From: Acidobacterium sp. S8
Lineage (GTDB): Bacteria; Acidobacteriota; Terriglobia; Terriglobales; Acidobacteriaceae
Length of the DNA: 64,000 bases
Direction of reading: 5' to 3'
Assembly (NCBI RefSeq): GCF_009765985.1
Contig: NZ_LMUM01000006.1
Location: 1-64,000, forward strand
Numbering within the stretch: position 1 is the stretch's first letter; every line of letters starts with the position of its first letter. The notes under the pieces were generated by a model that worked only from the letters and a program-made list of their open reading frames with translations, was not told where the DNA came from and did no database searches. This document shows, piece by piece, positions 18,923-27,453 of the stretch. Position numbers and translations under genes: made by a program.

Positions 18923-20220
18923 ATGGGTAAATCGCATCAAGCAGGTTGGGTTTCGTTACGCGGGAAGCAGTGGTTCGGCTACTTCCGGCAAACGGTCCTC
19001 GATCCTGAAACCGGCGAGGAGCGAGTCAAGAAAGTTTGCGTCAAGCTCGCCCTCAAAACCAAAATGACCAAGCTCCAGGCGCGTGAAGCGCTGCGAGTAG
19101 AAGTCACCAAACGCACGGGTCAAAACCTTGGAGGGCGTGTCCTCAAGGACAGCTCTGTCACCTTCGAATGGTTTGTGCTCAATCGCTACTTTCCGCTTCG
19201 CAAGGGGACTGGCGGCCAGAAACGGCGAAAGAAAAGATTTCTCAGATTCAGCTCGATCTCGTAAATCGATTCGGAGCGTACCCGCTCGATTCGTTTGACA
19301 AGTTTGCGCTGCAGACACACCTGAACAGTCTTGCGGAGCGATACTCGCAGGACCGAGTGAAGCAGGCGCGCTCCTATCTGAAGTCCATCTTCGACGAAGC
19401 GATCGAGCAGGAATATCTGATGAAGGATCCAAGCCGGAAGCTCAGGATCCCTAAGAACCTCCGGCCTAAGGATAAGCAGGTGCTGAGTTGGGAACAGCTG
19501 TGGCTGATCCTGGCGAACGCAGGCAGACGGGATCGCCTGTTGCTCATGCTCGACATGACGGAGGCGCTTCGCCCCAGCGAGTTGTTCGCGCTGCGATGGA
19601 GATCCTTCGATGACCAGAACACGCTAACCCTGACTGAAACCGTCTATCGCAGGAAACTCAGGTCGTTCGGCAAAACACCCGGCAGTCTCACTAAAGTTCA
19701 CCTGCCGAATGGTCTGGCGGATGAGCTGCTGCGCTGGAAGATGGAATGCAAGAAGGCCTCCTGTGAGAACGGCTCCTGTACGAAGCCGGAGCACCGGAAG
19801 GCGTCTTCGGAGGAGTTTATCTTCCCAAACGCCGACTGCGGATTCATGGATGCGGACAACTACCGTTTTCGGGTTCTGAAGCCGCTGGCGGAGTCATTGG
19901 GTGTCCCGAAGCTGAACTTCCAGGTCATGCGACGGACGATGGCGACGCAGGCGCAGAAGATGGGATCGGTCAAAGACATCCAGGCCCACCTCCGGCATTC
20001 ACGGCCTGATACGACAGCCAACGAATACATGCAGGAGTTGCCAGATAGCGTACAGGCGATGGTCGGATCGGTGTATGCAATGTTGATGAAAGGAGGAGAA
20101 AATCAGTCTTCCGACGATTTGCCACAAAAAGCCGCAAACGCTTCGACCGTCACAGTGCCTAAGTTGTTGAAAGAATTGGTGGGCACAGCAGGATTCGAAC
20201 CTACGACTTCCACCGTGTGA
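18923..20220 (+). pseudogene. tyrosine site-specific integrase, single frameshift, at tRNA-Val
   Basis: Phage-type tyrosine recombinase. The 5' frame (18923 on) gives the N-terminal arm-binding part (VSLRGKQWFGYFRQTVLDPETG and so on) and then runs into garbage after FPLRKG. The second frame resumes at GDWRPETAKEKISQIQ and carries the SAM-like and catalytic domains: box I EALRPSELFALRW, then QVMRRT in place of the usual H-x-x-R, HLRHSRPDTT, and the Tyr in NEYMQ. One base added to the GGGG run at 19204-19207 restores one frame of about 430 residues. The last 13 residues (GTAGFEPTTSTV tail) are encoded by the complement of tRNA-Val. Note the Gln replacing the first catalytic His. Active only if the frameshift is a sequence error. 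Confidence 0.82.
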
Positions 20221-20251
20221 AGGTGGCACTCTACCGCTGAGTTATGCGCCC
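20180..20251 (-). tRNA. tRNA-Val (anticodon CAC)
   Basis: A complete cloverleaf can be drawn on the minus strand: acceptor GGGCGCA/TGTGCCC, D-arm ACTC-GAGT, anticodon stem CCACC/GGTGG with loop TTCACAC (anticodon CAC, reading GUG), and T-arm GTAGG-TTCGAAT-CCTGC. The CCA is not encoded. The 3' half overlaps the end of the integrase frame on the other strand, marking it as an integration target. Confidence 0.93.
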
Positions 20252-20373
20252 TTTCGGGAAGGAAAACCACACTTAGAGTATCATCCACGAACCGCTCTGC
20301 CAACATTCTGATCGAAGCGTCCGCTCCTCATGTATGTTCTTTCGCATCTGTTTACAATCAGGGAGACGATTGG

Positions 20374-21219
20374 ATGATCGACCGCCGCCCAGATCCGTTT
20401 CCCGATGAAACCATCCACCCCTCTACTGACGAGGATGGTTTCCACGATGAAGCTCCTGGCGATTTTGACGATACCGATGCAGATGCCCCGGAAGACGATG
20501 CGGAAAACGAATCTTCCCCGCAACCTGAGGGACATTCCCGTGTTCGTACAGGTATGGCGACCATGGCTCTGGACCGGGTTTTAGACCGACCGTTGTTACA
20601 GGGTGTCCGCGCGGAAGTTGTAAGCGCCGAGCGCGTTTCCGACTGGAACGCTCTTACCGACGCGGAGATCATGCTGCGGGTGCGTGACGGCGACGATCAG
20701 GGCTTCAATTATCTGATCGAAAAATACCGTAAGCCTATCATCCATTTCATGTTCCGCATGGTTCACAACCAGGCTATTGCAGAGGAATTGGCACAGGAAG
20801 TTTTTCTAAGAGTCTATCGTTCGCGGCAGACCTATCGGGCTGAGGCCCGGTTTACGACTTGGCTCTACCGCATCGCCACGAATCTCGGCGTCAATTACGC
20901 CCGGGATACGAAACATGAGCGGGCCGCGCAAAACGTCTACCTCGACCAGCCTGATCCCGAAACTGGAACGACGCCGGACGTGGCCGACACAACGCCGTTG
21001 GTTGAGCAGGATCTGGTCCGCGATGAGCGCATGCACGCCATCCGCCAGCACGTTATGGCTTTGCCAGAGCGACAGAGGACGGCAGTCCTGATGCACAAGT
21101 ATCAGGGTATGGACTATAAGCAAATCGGCGAAGTTTTAAAGCTGAGCGAGTCCGCCACCAAGTCGCTACTCTTTCGCGCCTATCAGACATTGCGCGAAAA
21201 GCTTAAAGATTTTGTTTAA
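20374..21219 (+). CDS. ECF RNA polymerase sigma factor (RpoE-like)
   Basis: ECF-type sigma-70 factor of 281 residues. An acidic, low-complexity N-extension (residues 1-60) precedes region 2 (LTDAEIMLRVRDGDDQGFNYL, AEELAQEVFLRVYR, RFTTWLYRIATNLGVNY; residues about 90-180) and region 4 (LPERQRTAVLMHKYQGMDYKQIGEVLKLSESATKSLL; about 225-275). It directs RNA polymerase to a stress-type regulon. The gene following, 21 bases on, encodes its likely zinc-finger anti-sigma factor, and a small exported DUF3106 protein follows, making a three-gene module. The long Asp/Glu-rich N-terminus is longer than in typical RpoE. Confidence 0.92.
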   Translation: MIDRRPDPFPDETIHPSTDEDGFHDEAPGDFDDTDADAPEDDAENESSPQPEGHSRVRTGMATMALDRVLDRPLLQGVRAEVVSAERVSDWNALTDAEIMLRVRDGDDQGFNYLIEKYRKPIIHFMFRMVHNQAIAEELAQEVFLRVYRSRQTYRAEARFTTWLYRIATNLGVNYARDTKHERAAQNVYLDQPDPETGTTPDVADTTPLVEQDLVRDERMHAIRQHVMALPERQRTAVLMHKYQGMDYKQIGEVLKLSESATKSLLFRAYQTLREKLKDFV

Positions 21220-21240
21220 GGTTTAAGTAATGAGGGAATT

Positions 21241-21744
21241 ATGATCTGCCGGAAAATTAAAGCGAATCTTGCCGACCTGCTCCTGGACCCGGAGTCGGTT
21301 CCTGCTGAGGTGCGCAGCCACGTAAAAGACTGCACCGAATGCAGCAGGGAACTGGCTTCGCTCGAGGCGACCATGAACCTGATGGAAGATTGGCAGGCGC
21401 CCGAGCCGTCACAGTATTTCGATTCCAAGCTGGCTGTGCGCCTGCGTGAGGAGCAGCGCGCCGAGCCAGCCGGATTGGTCGAGCGCCTGCGCGCCCGCCT
21501 GCTCTTTAACAGCAATGTTCATCTCCGTCCCATCGCAGTCGGCGCTTTGGCGCTCCTGATTCTTATTGGCGGAGGCACCTACGCGGACTTGATGTCCTCG
21601 CATTCTGGAACTCCGGCCAAGACCTCGGCCACCGTCGAAGATCTTAAGTCGCTCGATGACAACGCACAGGTTTTCCAGCAGTTGAATGCTCTCGATCAGG
21701 GCGATCAGAATGATAACAGCGGCTCGTCAAACAACGATTTGTAA
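21241..21744 (+). CDS. zinc-finger anti-sigma factor, single membrane span
   Basis: Putative anti-sigma factor of 167 residues. The N-terminal zf-HC2-type zinc-binding motif is visible as HVKDCTECSREL (residues about 30-41), with a Cys at position 3. A cytoplasmic helical stretch follows, then one transmembrane segment at about 99-118 (IAVGALALLILIGGGTY) and a short periplasmic Ser/Asn/Asp-rich tail. It lies 21 bases after the ECF sigma gene and should bind and hold that sigma factor at the membrane. The signal that releases it is not evident; the neighbouring exported DUF3106 protein is a candidate partner by position only. Confidence 0.88.
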   Translation: MICRKIKANLADLLLDPESVPAEVRSHVKDCTECSRELASLEATMNLMEDWQAPEPSQYFDSKLAVRLREEQRAEPAGLVERLRARLLFNSNVHLRPIAVGALALLILIGGGTYADLMSSHSGTPAKTSATVEDLKSLDDNAQVFQQLNALDQGDQNDNSGSSNNDL

Positions 21745-21841
21745 GACGGGTAATGAGAATGCAAACTTGCGCAGAGGCTACGGTATTTCCAGCAGATAGC
21801 ACTGTCGCGTACAAATTAACAGACGAGCCTTGGAAACGATT

Positions 21842-22555
21842 ATGCAAGTACGGAAACAGCACAGGACGGCGAGCCGCGGATCACGGGGCATGCGTACTCT
21901 TCTGTCTGTAGCCTTCACTCTTGCGCTCGCATTTCCGCCCGTCACTGCCTTTGCCGGACAGCACGGCTCGCATGCCGCGCCCGCGCCACATATGCAGCCG
22001 CCACCGCGTCCTTCTCAGCCGCACCAGCAACCGATGCCGCAGCAGCAGTTTCATCCCCAACCCGGATCCGAACAGCAGCACTTCAACACGCCCCAGCAGT
22101 ATCGTGCCGGGCAGCCGGGACACCTGCCTGACTGGCTTAACAAGCATCAGAACATGACGCCGCAGCAGCGGGAAAACGCCCTTCGCCAGGAGCCCGGATT
22201 CAATCACCTGCCTCAGGAGCAGCAGCAGCGCCTCATCAATCGCATGCACCAGCTCAACAGCGCCCCGCCGGAGGAGCGTCAACGCATGCTGCAGCGCAAT
22301 GAAATGTTCGAGCACCTCAACCCGGAGCAGAGAGCCGGTGTGCGGGGAGCTTCGCAGGCCTTCCACCAGATGCCTGCCGATCGTCAGACCGAAGTCCGCC
22401 GCGCCTTTCAGGATCTCCGCGGAGTTCCTCCCGATCAGCGCCAGTCCATTCTGAATTCAGCGCGCTTCCAGAACCAGTTCTCACCGCAGGAGCGCACCGT
22501 GCTCGGCAATATGCTCTCAGTTGAACCCTACCAGCAACATTCGCCGCAGCCGTAG
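21842..22555 (+). CDS. exported DUF3106 protein, Gln/Pro/His-rich
   Basis: Secreted or periplasmic protein of about 237 residues. The signal peptide is GMRTLLSVAFTLALAFPPVTAFA, preceded by a basic N-terminus. After cleavage there is a Pro/Gln/His-rich linker (residues about 40-90), then repeated helical units typical of DUF3106: LNKHQNMTPQQRENALRQ, LPQEQQQRLINRMHQLNS, PPEERQRMLQRNEMF, LNPEQRAGVRGASQAF, and so on. Each resembles a Lx(P)xxRxxxL module, possibly comparable with CpxP/Spy-like or zinc-resistance helical proteins; that comparison is speculative. ATG 21842 (GGAA eight bases upstream) is preferred over TTG 21830. It follows the sigma/anti-sigma pair on the same strand. Confidence 0.85.
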   Translation: MQVRKQHRTASRGSRGMRTLLSVAFTLALAFPPVTAFAGQHGSHAAPAPHMQPPPRPSQPHQQPMPQQQFHPQPGSEQQHFNTPQQYRAGQPGHLPDWLNKHQNMTPQQRENALRQEPGFNHLPQEQQQRLINRMHQLNSAPPEERQRMLQRNEMFEHLNPEQRAGVRGASQAFHQMPADRQTEVRRAFQDLRGVPPDQRQSILNSARFQNQFSPQERTVLGNMLSVEPYQQHSPQP

Positions 22556-22694
22556 TTCTATCCGCCTCATTCCAGAACGTTACTAACGCTCGCTCCTCAC
22601 GCGAAAAGTCGTGTATAAGCCGCTCCCGCGGTGCTATAACCATGCGATATCCCCTCTGCTCTCAGGTCATTTGACACGGATTAGAAAGGCATCC

Positions 22695-23573
22695 ATGAAG
22701 CTGTTGACCAAGTTCAATCTCATCCTGCTGGTTATTTTTGCCGCAGGAGGCGTCCTTATCTCCCAACTTGCCTATAGCTTCCTCATCGGCAACGCCCGTC
22801 GCGAGGTTTTAGAGGAGGCCCAGCTCATGATGGCCAGTGCCACATCTGTCCGCGACTATACGGCCAACGACCTCTCTCCGCTTCTGCAGCAGAATCCCAG
22901 GCACCGTGTCCATTTCCTCGCAGAAACCATCCCCTTCTACGGAGCTACCACTACCTTCAACAACCTCCGCAAATCCTATCCCGACTATGCATACAAGGAA
23001 GCCGCTCTCAATCCCACCAACCCCGAAGATCGCGCGTCCGACTGGGAAGCCGATATCATTCACGATTTACGCGATCACCCTAACGAAACGCAGAAAGTCG
23101 GCGAGCGCGAAACCCCCAATGGCGCCGCGCTCTACCTCGCCAATCCCATCAAAGTGAACCACGAATGTCTCGAATGTCACAGCACCCCATCGGCTGCGCC
23201 CACGGCGATGCTCGCCGTCTACGGAAACGCCAACGGCTTCGGCTGGAAGAACGATGAGATCGTGGGCGCGCAGATCATCTCTGTCCCCATGTCGGTCCCG
23301 ATTGCCATTGCCGACCGCGCCTACCATCGCCTGCTGTTCTTTCTGATCCTCATCCTGGTCGTCACCATTCTTGCTCTCGACGCAGGGGTCTACTTCTTTG
23401 TCATCCGTCCGCTGAAACTCGTCTCCGATACCGCCGACCGGGTAAGCCGCGGCGAGAAAGATGTGCCTCCGATCAAGTTCAAAGGGAAAGATGAGATAGC
23501 CGTCGTCGCTTCGTCCTTCAATCGCATGCAAGTGAGTTTGACGAAGGCATTCAAGATGCTTGAAGAACAGTAA
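22695..23573 (+). CDS. DUF3365 (Tll0287-like) haem-binding sensor with HAMP domain
   Basis: Membrane protein of about 292 residues. An N-terminal membrane segment (LILLVIFAAGGVLISQLAYSF) leads into a periplasmic DUF3365/Tll0287-like domain with a single c-type haem-like motif CLECHS (about residues 165-170) preceded by NPIKVNHE. A second membrane helix (LLFFLILILVVTILALDAGVYFFVI) follows, then a HAMP domain (RPLKLVSDTADRVSRGEKDVPPIKFKGKDEIAVVASSFNRM) ending at residue 292. There is no kinase, cyclase or methyl-accepting domain after HAMP, so the output partner must be another protein, or the protein is truncated relative to relatives that carry one. The ATG at 22695 has AGG about nine bases upstream. 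Confidence 0.88.
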   Translation: MKLLTKFNLILLVIFAAGGVLISQLAYSFLIGNARREVLEEAQLMMASATSVRDYTANDLSPLLQQNPRHRVHFLAETIPFYGATTTFNNLRKSYPDYAYKEAALNPTNPEDRASDWEADIIHDLRDHPNETQKVGERETPNGAALYLANPIKVNHECLECHSTPSAAPTAMLAVYGNANGFGWKNDEIVGAQIISVPMSVPIAIADRAYHRLLFFLILILVVTILALDAGVYFFVIRPLKLVSDTADRVSRGEKDVPPIKFKGKDEIAVVASSFNRMQVSLTKAFKMLEEQ

Positions 23574-23650
23574 TCGCGGGTGGGCCGCAAATAAACAAGC
23601 CGTCATTCTGAGGGCCAGAATGACGGCAGCCTGGTAAGTGCGAATCCATT

Positions 23651-24403
23651 CTAAAACCGGCAAGCCTTCAAAAATTTGGCTCGATCCGAGTCAGATTCAA
23701 TCTCCTGGGAAACTCTTCCGCAAAGCTCCTCAACCGATGAGCACCGCTTCGCAGCCTGTTTCACAATCACTTCAGAGATCGGCCCGATATAAGCCGCCAG
23801 TTCTTTACTGATCTTTTCTATCTTTTGCGCGCCAAGCGCCTGCTTCTGAGTGGCGCTGGTGGTTGCAGAATCAGGCGCCGCCGCCGCGCCGTTTCCCGCC
23901 GCCCGAACCTCTCGCAAGCCCGTTGTATCGGCATTGACCGCTGCGCCCATATGCGGCCTCAGCGCACGAATCAGCACCTGTACGTCCGACTTCCAGCGGG
24001 CATGTGTCAGCTCTACCGCGTTCCTGTAATGCAACTCCTTCAGATCATCCGGAAGCTGTTCTGCCAACGGCATCCTCGCGCCGCGCACCAATACCGGAAT
24101 CACCGGAATATCCCGCTTCAGCGCCGACGCCAGCTCGATTCGCACAAAGTCGTTTGCATTCTCCAGCCGCTTGTTACCCAGCGAATCTTTCGATTCCAGC
24201 CAGTCCCGCCCAATGAGCGCCAGCAAAACGCCGCAACTGGTCACGCTCTGATCGATTGCCTTTCTGAAATCTCGTCCCGGCTCAATCGCCGCCACATCCA
24301 TAAATATCGAATCGTGATGAAAGTGTGAGGTCAGGTCATCGAACAGGCGGCCAGCTTCACCCTCCGAATCACTCCTTCGATAATTGATGAAAATAGAACT
24401 CAG
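23651..24403 (-). CDS. TIR-domain protein with conserved C-terminal helical domain
   Basis: TIR-domain protein. The domain starts SSIFINYRRSDSEGEAGRLF and runs through IFMDVAAIEPGRDF and LLALIGRDWL, covering about residues 1-130. After an Ala-rich linker comes a C-terminal module (LAAYIGPISEVIVKQAAKRCSSVEELC to the end) like the tail found on some bacterial Ser/Thr kinases (DUF8082-type). The longest frame begins with GTG 24580, but that codon lies inside the terminator hairpin of the ADOP gene. CTG 24403 follows GGAGG at ideal spacing and starts exactly at the TIR fold, so it is preferred, giving 250 residues. Such TIR proteins may hydrolyse NAD or act in signalling or defence; no defence partner genes are adjacent. 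Confidence 0.78.
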   Translation of the reverse strand: MSSIFINYRRSDSEGEAGRLFDDLTSHFHHDSIFMDVAAIEPGRDFRKAIDQSVTSCGVLLALIGRDWLESKDSLGNKRLENANDFVRIELASALKRDIPVIPVLVRGARMPLAEQLPDDLKELHYRNAVELTHARWKSDVQVLIRALRPHMGAAVNADTTGLREVRAAGNGAAAAPDSATTSATQKQALGAQKIEKISKELAAYIGPISEVIVKQAAKRCSSVEELCGRVSQEIESDSDRAKFLKACRF

Positions 24404-24561
24404 AGTAGACCTCCAGAGGCAAAAAACCGCAAATCCAGAATCCGGAATCAGTGCCGATTCCTTATGAAAAAACTCAGGAATTGAGTGTACTCCGGCGCTT
24501 TGCACCCATTCAATCATTCTCGGAGTAAGCTCGGCTCGAGCGCGATAACTTGCCTCAACGC

Positions 24562-24603
24562 AAAAAATATGCGCCGCCACCAGCTATGGTGACGACGCAT
24601 ATT
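24562..24603 (-). terminator. terminator of the ADOP permease gene
   Basis: Long imperfect inverted repeat (AATATGCG at 24566-24573 pairing with CGCATATT at 24596-24603, inner CACCA/TGGTG) followed on the minus strand by six T (24562-24567). It lies just after the permease stop and overlaps the longest-frame start of the TIR gene. Confidence 0.7.
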
Positions 24604-24634
24604 CTCCCTCCGACAAGAGGGATTGGGACCAAAC

Positions 24635-27271
24635 CTACTCGGCCCGAAGAGCCTCCACCGGATTGACCGAAGCCGCGCGTCGCGCCGGAAGGAAACTGGC
24701 CAGCAGCGCTGCAACGCCCAGCACCATCGCTACGCCTGTCAACGTCGGTACATCCCACGACCGCACTCCGAAGAGCATCTTGTCCATCAACCTTGCCGCG
24801 GCAATTGAACAGACGAGTCCGGTCACAATTCCTGCTACTATCAGCCATCCTGCCTCTTTCAGAATCATGCGGTAGACGGTGCCGCGCTGCGCGCCCAGTG
24901 CAATGCGCACGCCAATCTCACGCGTCCTCTGGCTGACGGAATAAGCGATCACCCCATAAAGTCCTACCACGCTCAGCAGCAGCGCCAGAGCCGCGAAACC
25001 ACCCACCAGCCACGCCGCCGAGCGATGCATGTACGCCGTCTGCGAGCTGTTGATCTGCTGCATCATTGTCGCCTCATCCCGTACGCCCAGGTTCGGATCG
25101 ATCTGACGCACAGTCGCCGCCATCGCTGGAAGTAATGAGGCCGGATCCTGCCCGGCGTGCGCCACGATATACATCTCTGAGTCCGGGCCTTGCTTGAATG
25201 GGTAGTACACCGCCGGACGAATCTCCTGATCCAGCCCTCCCTCGCGAATATCGTCGACTATTCCTACAATCTGTCGCATTGATTTCGGATCGAGATCGGT
25301 ATCGCCGATCATCTTGCCAATTGGATTTTCGCCCGGGAAAAATTGCTTCGCCAGAGTCTGATTGATGATGGCGACCTGTGCCGATGACGCGTCATCCGCC
25401 TCGGTAAAGAAGCGGCCTTGCATCAGCTTCGCCTGAATTGTCTTAAAGTAGCCGGCGCTTACCTCGCGCTCCGGAGCGTCGTTATGTTCACCGTGGTAGG
25501 GATGTCCCAGGATCCGGAACCATGTCGTGTTGCAGTTGCAACTCACCGGAACCATACTCGTCTGCCCCACGGACAAAACACCCGGCATGCTCGAAACCCG
25601 GTCCATCACACGCTGCGAAAGCGCAATCTGCTGCGTGTCTTTTGCATACGTCGCAGGCGGAGCGTCGATCCCCAGAGTCGCTAGATGCTCCGGCTCAAAA
25701 TTCAAATCCACATGCAACAGTCGATAAAAGCTTTTGCCCAGCAGTCCGGCGCCTGCCAGCAGCACCATCGCAATCGCCAGCTCCAGTGCCACAAGATTCG
25801 AGCCCAGCCGCTTCCATGTCGTTCCCGCTGAGCTTCGTCCGCCCTCGGTGAGATCGTCGCGCAGCCGCGAAACCGAAAGCCGCAATGTCGGCGTGAGCGA
25901 AAACACCACGACGGCAAGCATCGCAAGCAGCAATGCAAAGCCCAGCACGTGAGCATGCAGCCCCACATTCCGCAGATAGGGCATGTTGTCCAGCATGTCG
26001 GTTGGGATCAACCGGATCAACAGCTGCATGGCTCCGTATGCGGCTGCAAGTCCGCAAAGGGTCGCTGCCGCCACAAGTGCCAGTCCTTCCGTCACAAACT
26101 GCCGCACCAGTCGTCCATGCGATGCTCCCAGTGCGCCGCGCACTGCCATCTCCCGTTTGCGGCTTTCCGCTCGCACCAGCAGCAGGCTGGCTACATTCAC
26201 GCAGGCAATCAGTAAAAGCAGTGCTGCCCCGCCTAGCAGCACCAGCAGAATAGGGCGAATATCGCCGAGAATCGAATCGCTCAGCGTCATTACCAGCGCA
26301 CCCTGTCCAAGGTTCGAGCCGGGATATTCCTTTTCGAGGCGCGCCGCAATCGTCTGCGTATCCGCCAGCGCCTGCTGAACGGTCACGCCGTCTTTCAGTC
26401 TTGCCACTGCAAACAGGTTGTGGCAGCTCCGCCTCTTCTCGCACGAATTTGGGTCGTGAATCGTCGTCCAGAACTCGGCGCCTCCGCGTGGCGCAAAGTG
26501 AAACTCACGCGGCAGCACTCCGATCACCGTGTAGGCGTTGTCATCCAGTGACACCGTCTGGCCGACAATATCCTTCTTGCCGCCGAAACGCTTCTGCCAT
26601 GTGCTGTAAGGCAGTAGCACCGTGTGCGGAGCACCGGGCGTATCGTCGCTGAGATTGAAAACTCTCCCCAGTAACGGCCTGACGCCAAGCGTATGAAAAA
26701 AATTACCGCTCACCCGCACTGAAGGAATGGGCAGTACGCCTGCGGGCCCCTTCCACAGATAACTGGCAAAATTCCACGCATCCATTGAACTGAATACCTG
26801 GTTGTCCTTCCTCCAGTCCAGAAAATCCTCGTACGACAAATTGCAATGCGGGCAAAAGCTTGCAGTCTCGTACACCGCCGCCAGCCGCGAAGGATTTTCA
26901 TAGGGAAGCGGTTTCAGCAGCGCCGCATCGACAAAAGTAAAGATGGCGATGCTCGCCGCCATTCCCAGCGTCAGTACCAGAACCGCGGTTATTGCAAAGC
27001 CCGGATTCCGGCGCAGCTGCCGTATCGCAAAACGAAAATCCTGCCAGATGCTCTCCATCTGGAAGCCCACCACTTCGTGACTCTGTTCCTTCAGCCGCGT
27101 GTCGTTGCCAAACTGCCGGCGCGCAGCTCGTTCTGCAGCGTCGTGGGCCAGCCCCTCCGATTGCATCTCGTTCACTGCCTGTTCGCGATGAAAAGCCATC
27201 TCTTCCTCCAACTCACTGCGAAAGCGGTCGCGGCGAAGAAGAATTTGCAATTTTCTGAAGAAACGCGTCAT
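24635..27271 (-). CDS. ADOP-type ABC transporter permease (MacB/FtsX duplicated)
   Basis: Inner-membrane permease of 878 residues belonging to the acidobacterial duplicated orphan permease group. It has the typical N-terminal prefix (RFRSELEEEMAFHREQAVNEM), then MacB-type periplasmic core 1 after a first helix (FAITAVLVLTLGMAASIAIFTF), an FtsX domain (about 370-480), a second periplasmic core (about 510-740) and a second FtsX domain (about 760-870) ending ARRAASVNPVEALRAE. No ATPase is adjacent, which is usual for this group; the partner and substrate are unknown. ATG 27271 is followed by family-like sequence. The upstream region carries palindromes of the sort bound by PadR-type regulators. 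Confidence 0.93.
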   Translation of the reverse strand: MTRFFRKLQILLRRDRFRSELEEEMAFHREQAVNEMQSEGLAHDAAERAARRQFGNDTRLKEQSHEVVGFQMESIWQDFRFAIRQLRRNPGFAITAVLVLTLGMAASIAIFTFVDAALLKPLPYENPSRLAAVYETASFCPHCNLSYEDFLDWRKDNQVFSSMDAWNFASYLWKGPAGVLPIPSVRVSGNFFHTLGVRPLLGRVFNLSDDTPGAPHTVLLPYSTWQKRFGGKKDIVGQTVSLDDNAYTVIGVLPREFHFAPRGGAEFWTTIHDPNSCEKRRSCHNLFAVARLKDGVTVQQALADTQTIAARLEKEYPGSNLGQGALVMTLSDSILGDIRPILLVLLGGAALLLLIACVNVASLLLVRAESRKREMAVRGALGASHGRLVRQFVTEGLALVAAATLCGLAAAYGAMQLLIRLIPTDMLDNMPYLRNVGLHAHVLGFALLLAMLAVVVFSLTPTLRLSVSRLRDDLTEGGRSSAGTTWKRLGSNLVALELAIAMVLLAGAGLLGKSFYRLLHVDLNFEPEHLATLGIDAPPATYAKDTQQIALSQRVMDRVSSMPGVLSVGQTSMVPVSCNCNTTWFRILGHPYHGEHNDAPEREVSAGYFKTIQAKLMQGRFFTEADDASSAQVAIINQTLAKQFFPGENPIGKMIGDTDLDPKSMRQIVGIVDDIREGGLDQEIRPAVYYPFKQGPDSEMYIVAHAGQDPASLLPAMAATVRQIDPNLGVRDEATMMQQINSSQTAYMHRSAAWLVGGFAALALLLSVVGLYGVIAYSVSQRTREIGVRIALGAQRGTVYRMILKEAGWLIVAGIVTGLVCSIAAARLMDKMLFGVRSWDVPTLTGVAMVLGVAALLASFLPARRAASVNPVEALRAE

Positions 27272-27327
27272 AGCGAGTTCCTGCCTGTCTGGGATACGGC
27301 GATCTGTGGACGTATGATTTCCAGCCC

Positions 27328-27375
27328 ATCTACGATCTGATTCGTAGATATAGATTATCTATGGATAGATTGTCA
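27328..27375 (-). promoter_or_regulatory. palindromic operator-like sites upstream of the ADOP gene
   Basis: ATCTACGA at 27328-27335 and its perfect complement at 27342-27349 are separated by six bases. A near-palindrome built on ATCTA/TAGAT steps follows to about 27375. ADOP permease genes are often preceded by PadR-regulated sites of this type; no padR gene is adjacent here, so the binding protein is inferred. Confidence 0.45.
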
Positions 27376-27453
27376 ATGATGAAGAAGAGCACCCAACTTA
27401 GTCAATGAGTTTCAATTAGGAACGGCAGTTTTTCACCATCGTGGATGCTCTCA

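Larger units (their letters stand above)
18552..20220 (+). mobile_element. integrase/excisionase element remnant at tRNA-Val
   Basis: Excisionase-like gene plus tyrosine integrase whose 3' end enters the tRNA-Val gene, the classic layout of an island integrated at a tRNA 3' end. No second copy of the tRNA 3' sequence was found in the preceding 2.5 kb. The far boundary is therefore unknown, and the element may be a remnant reduced to its recombination genes. The left edge given here is only the first element gene. Confidence 0.5.
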
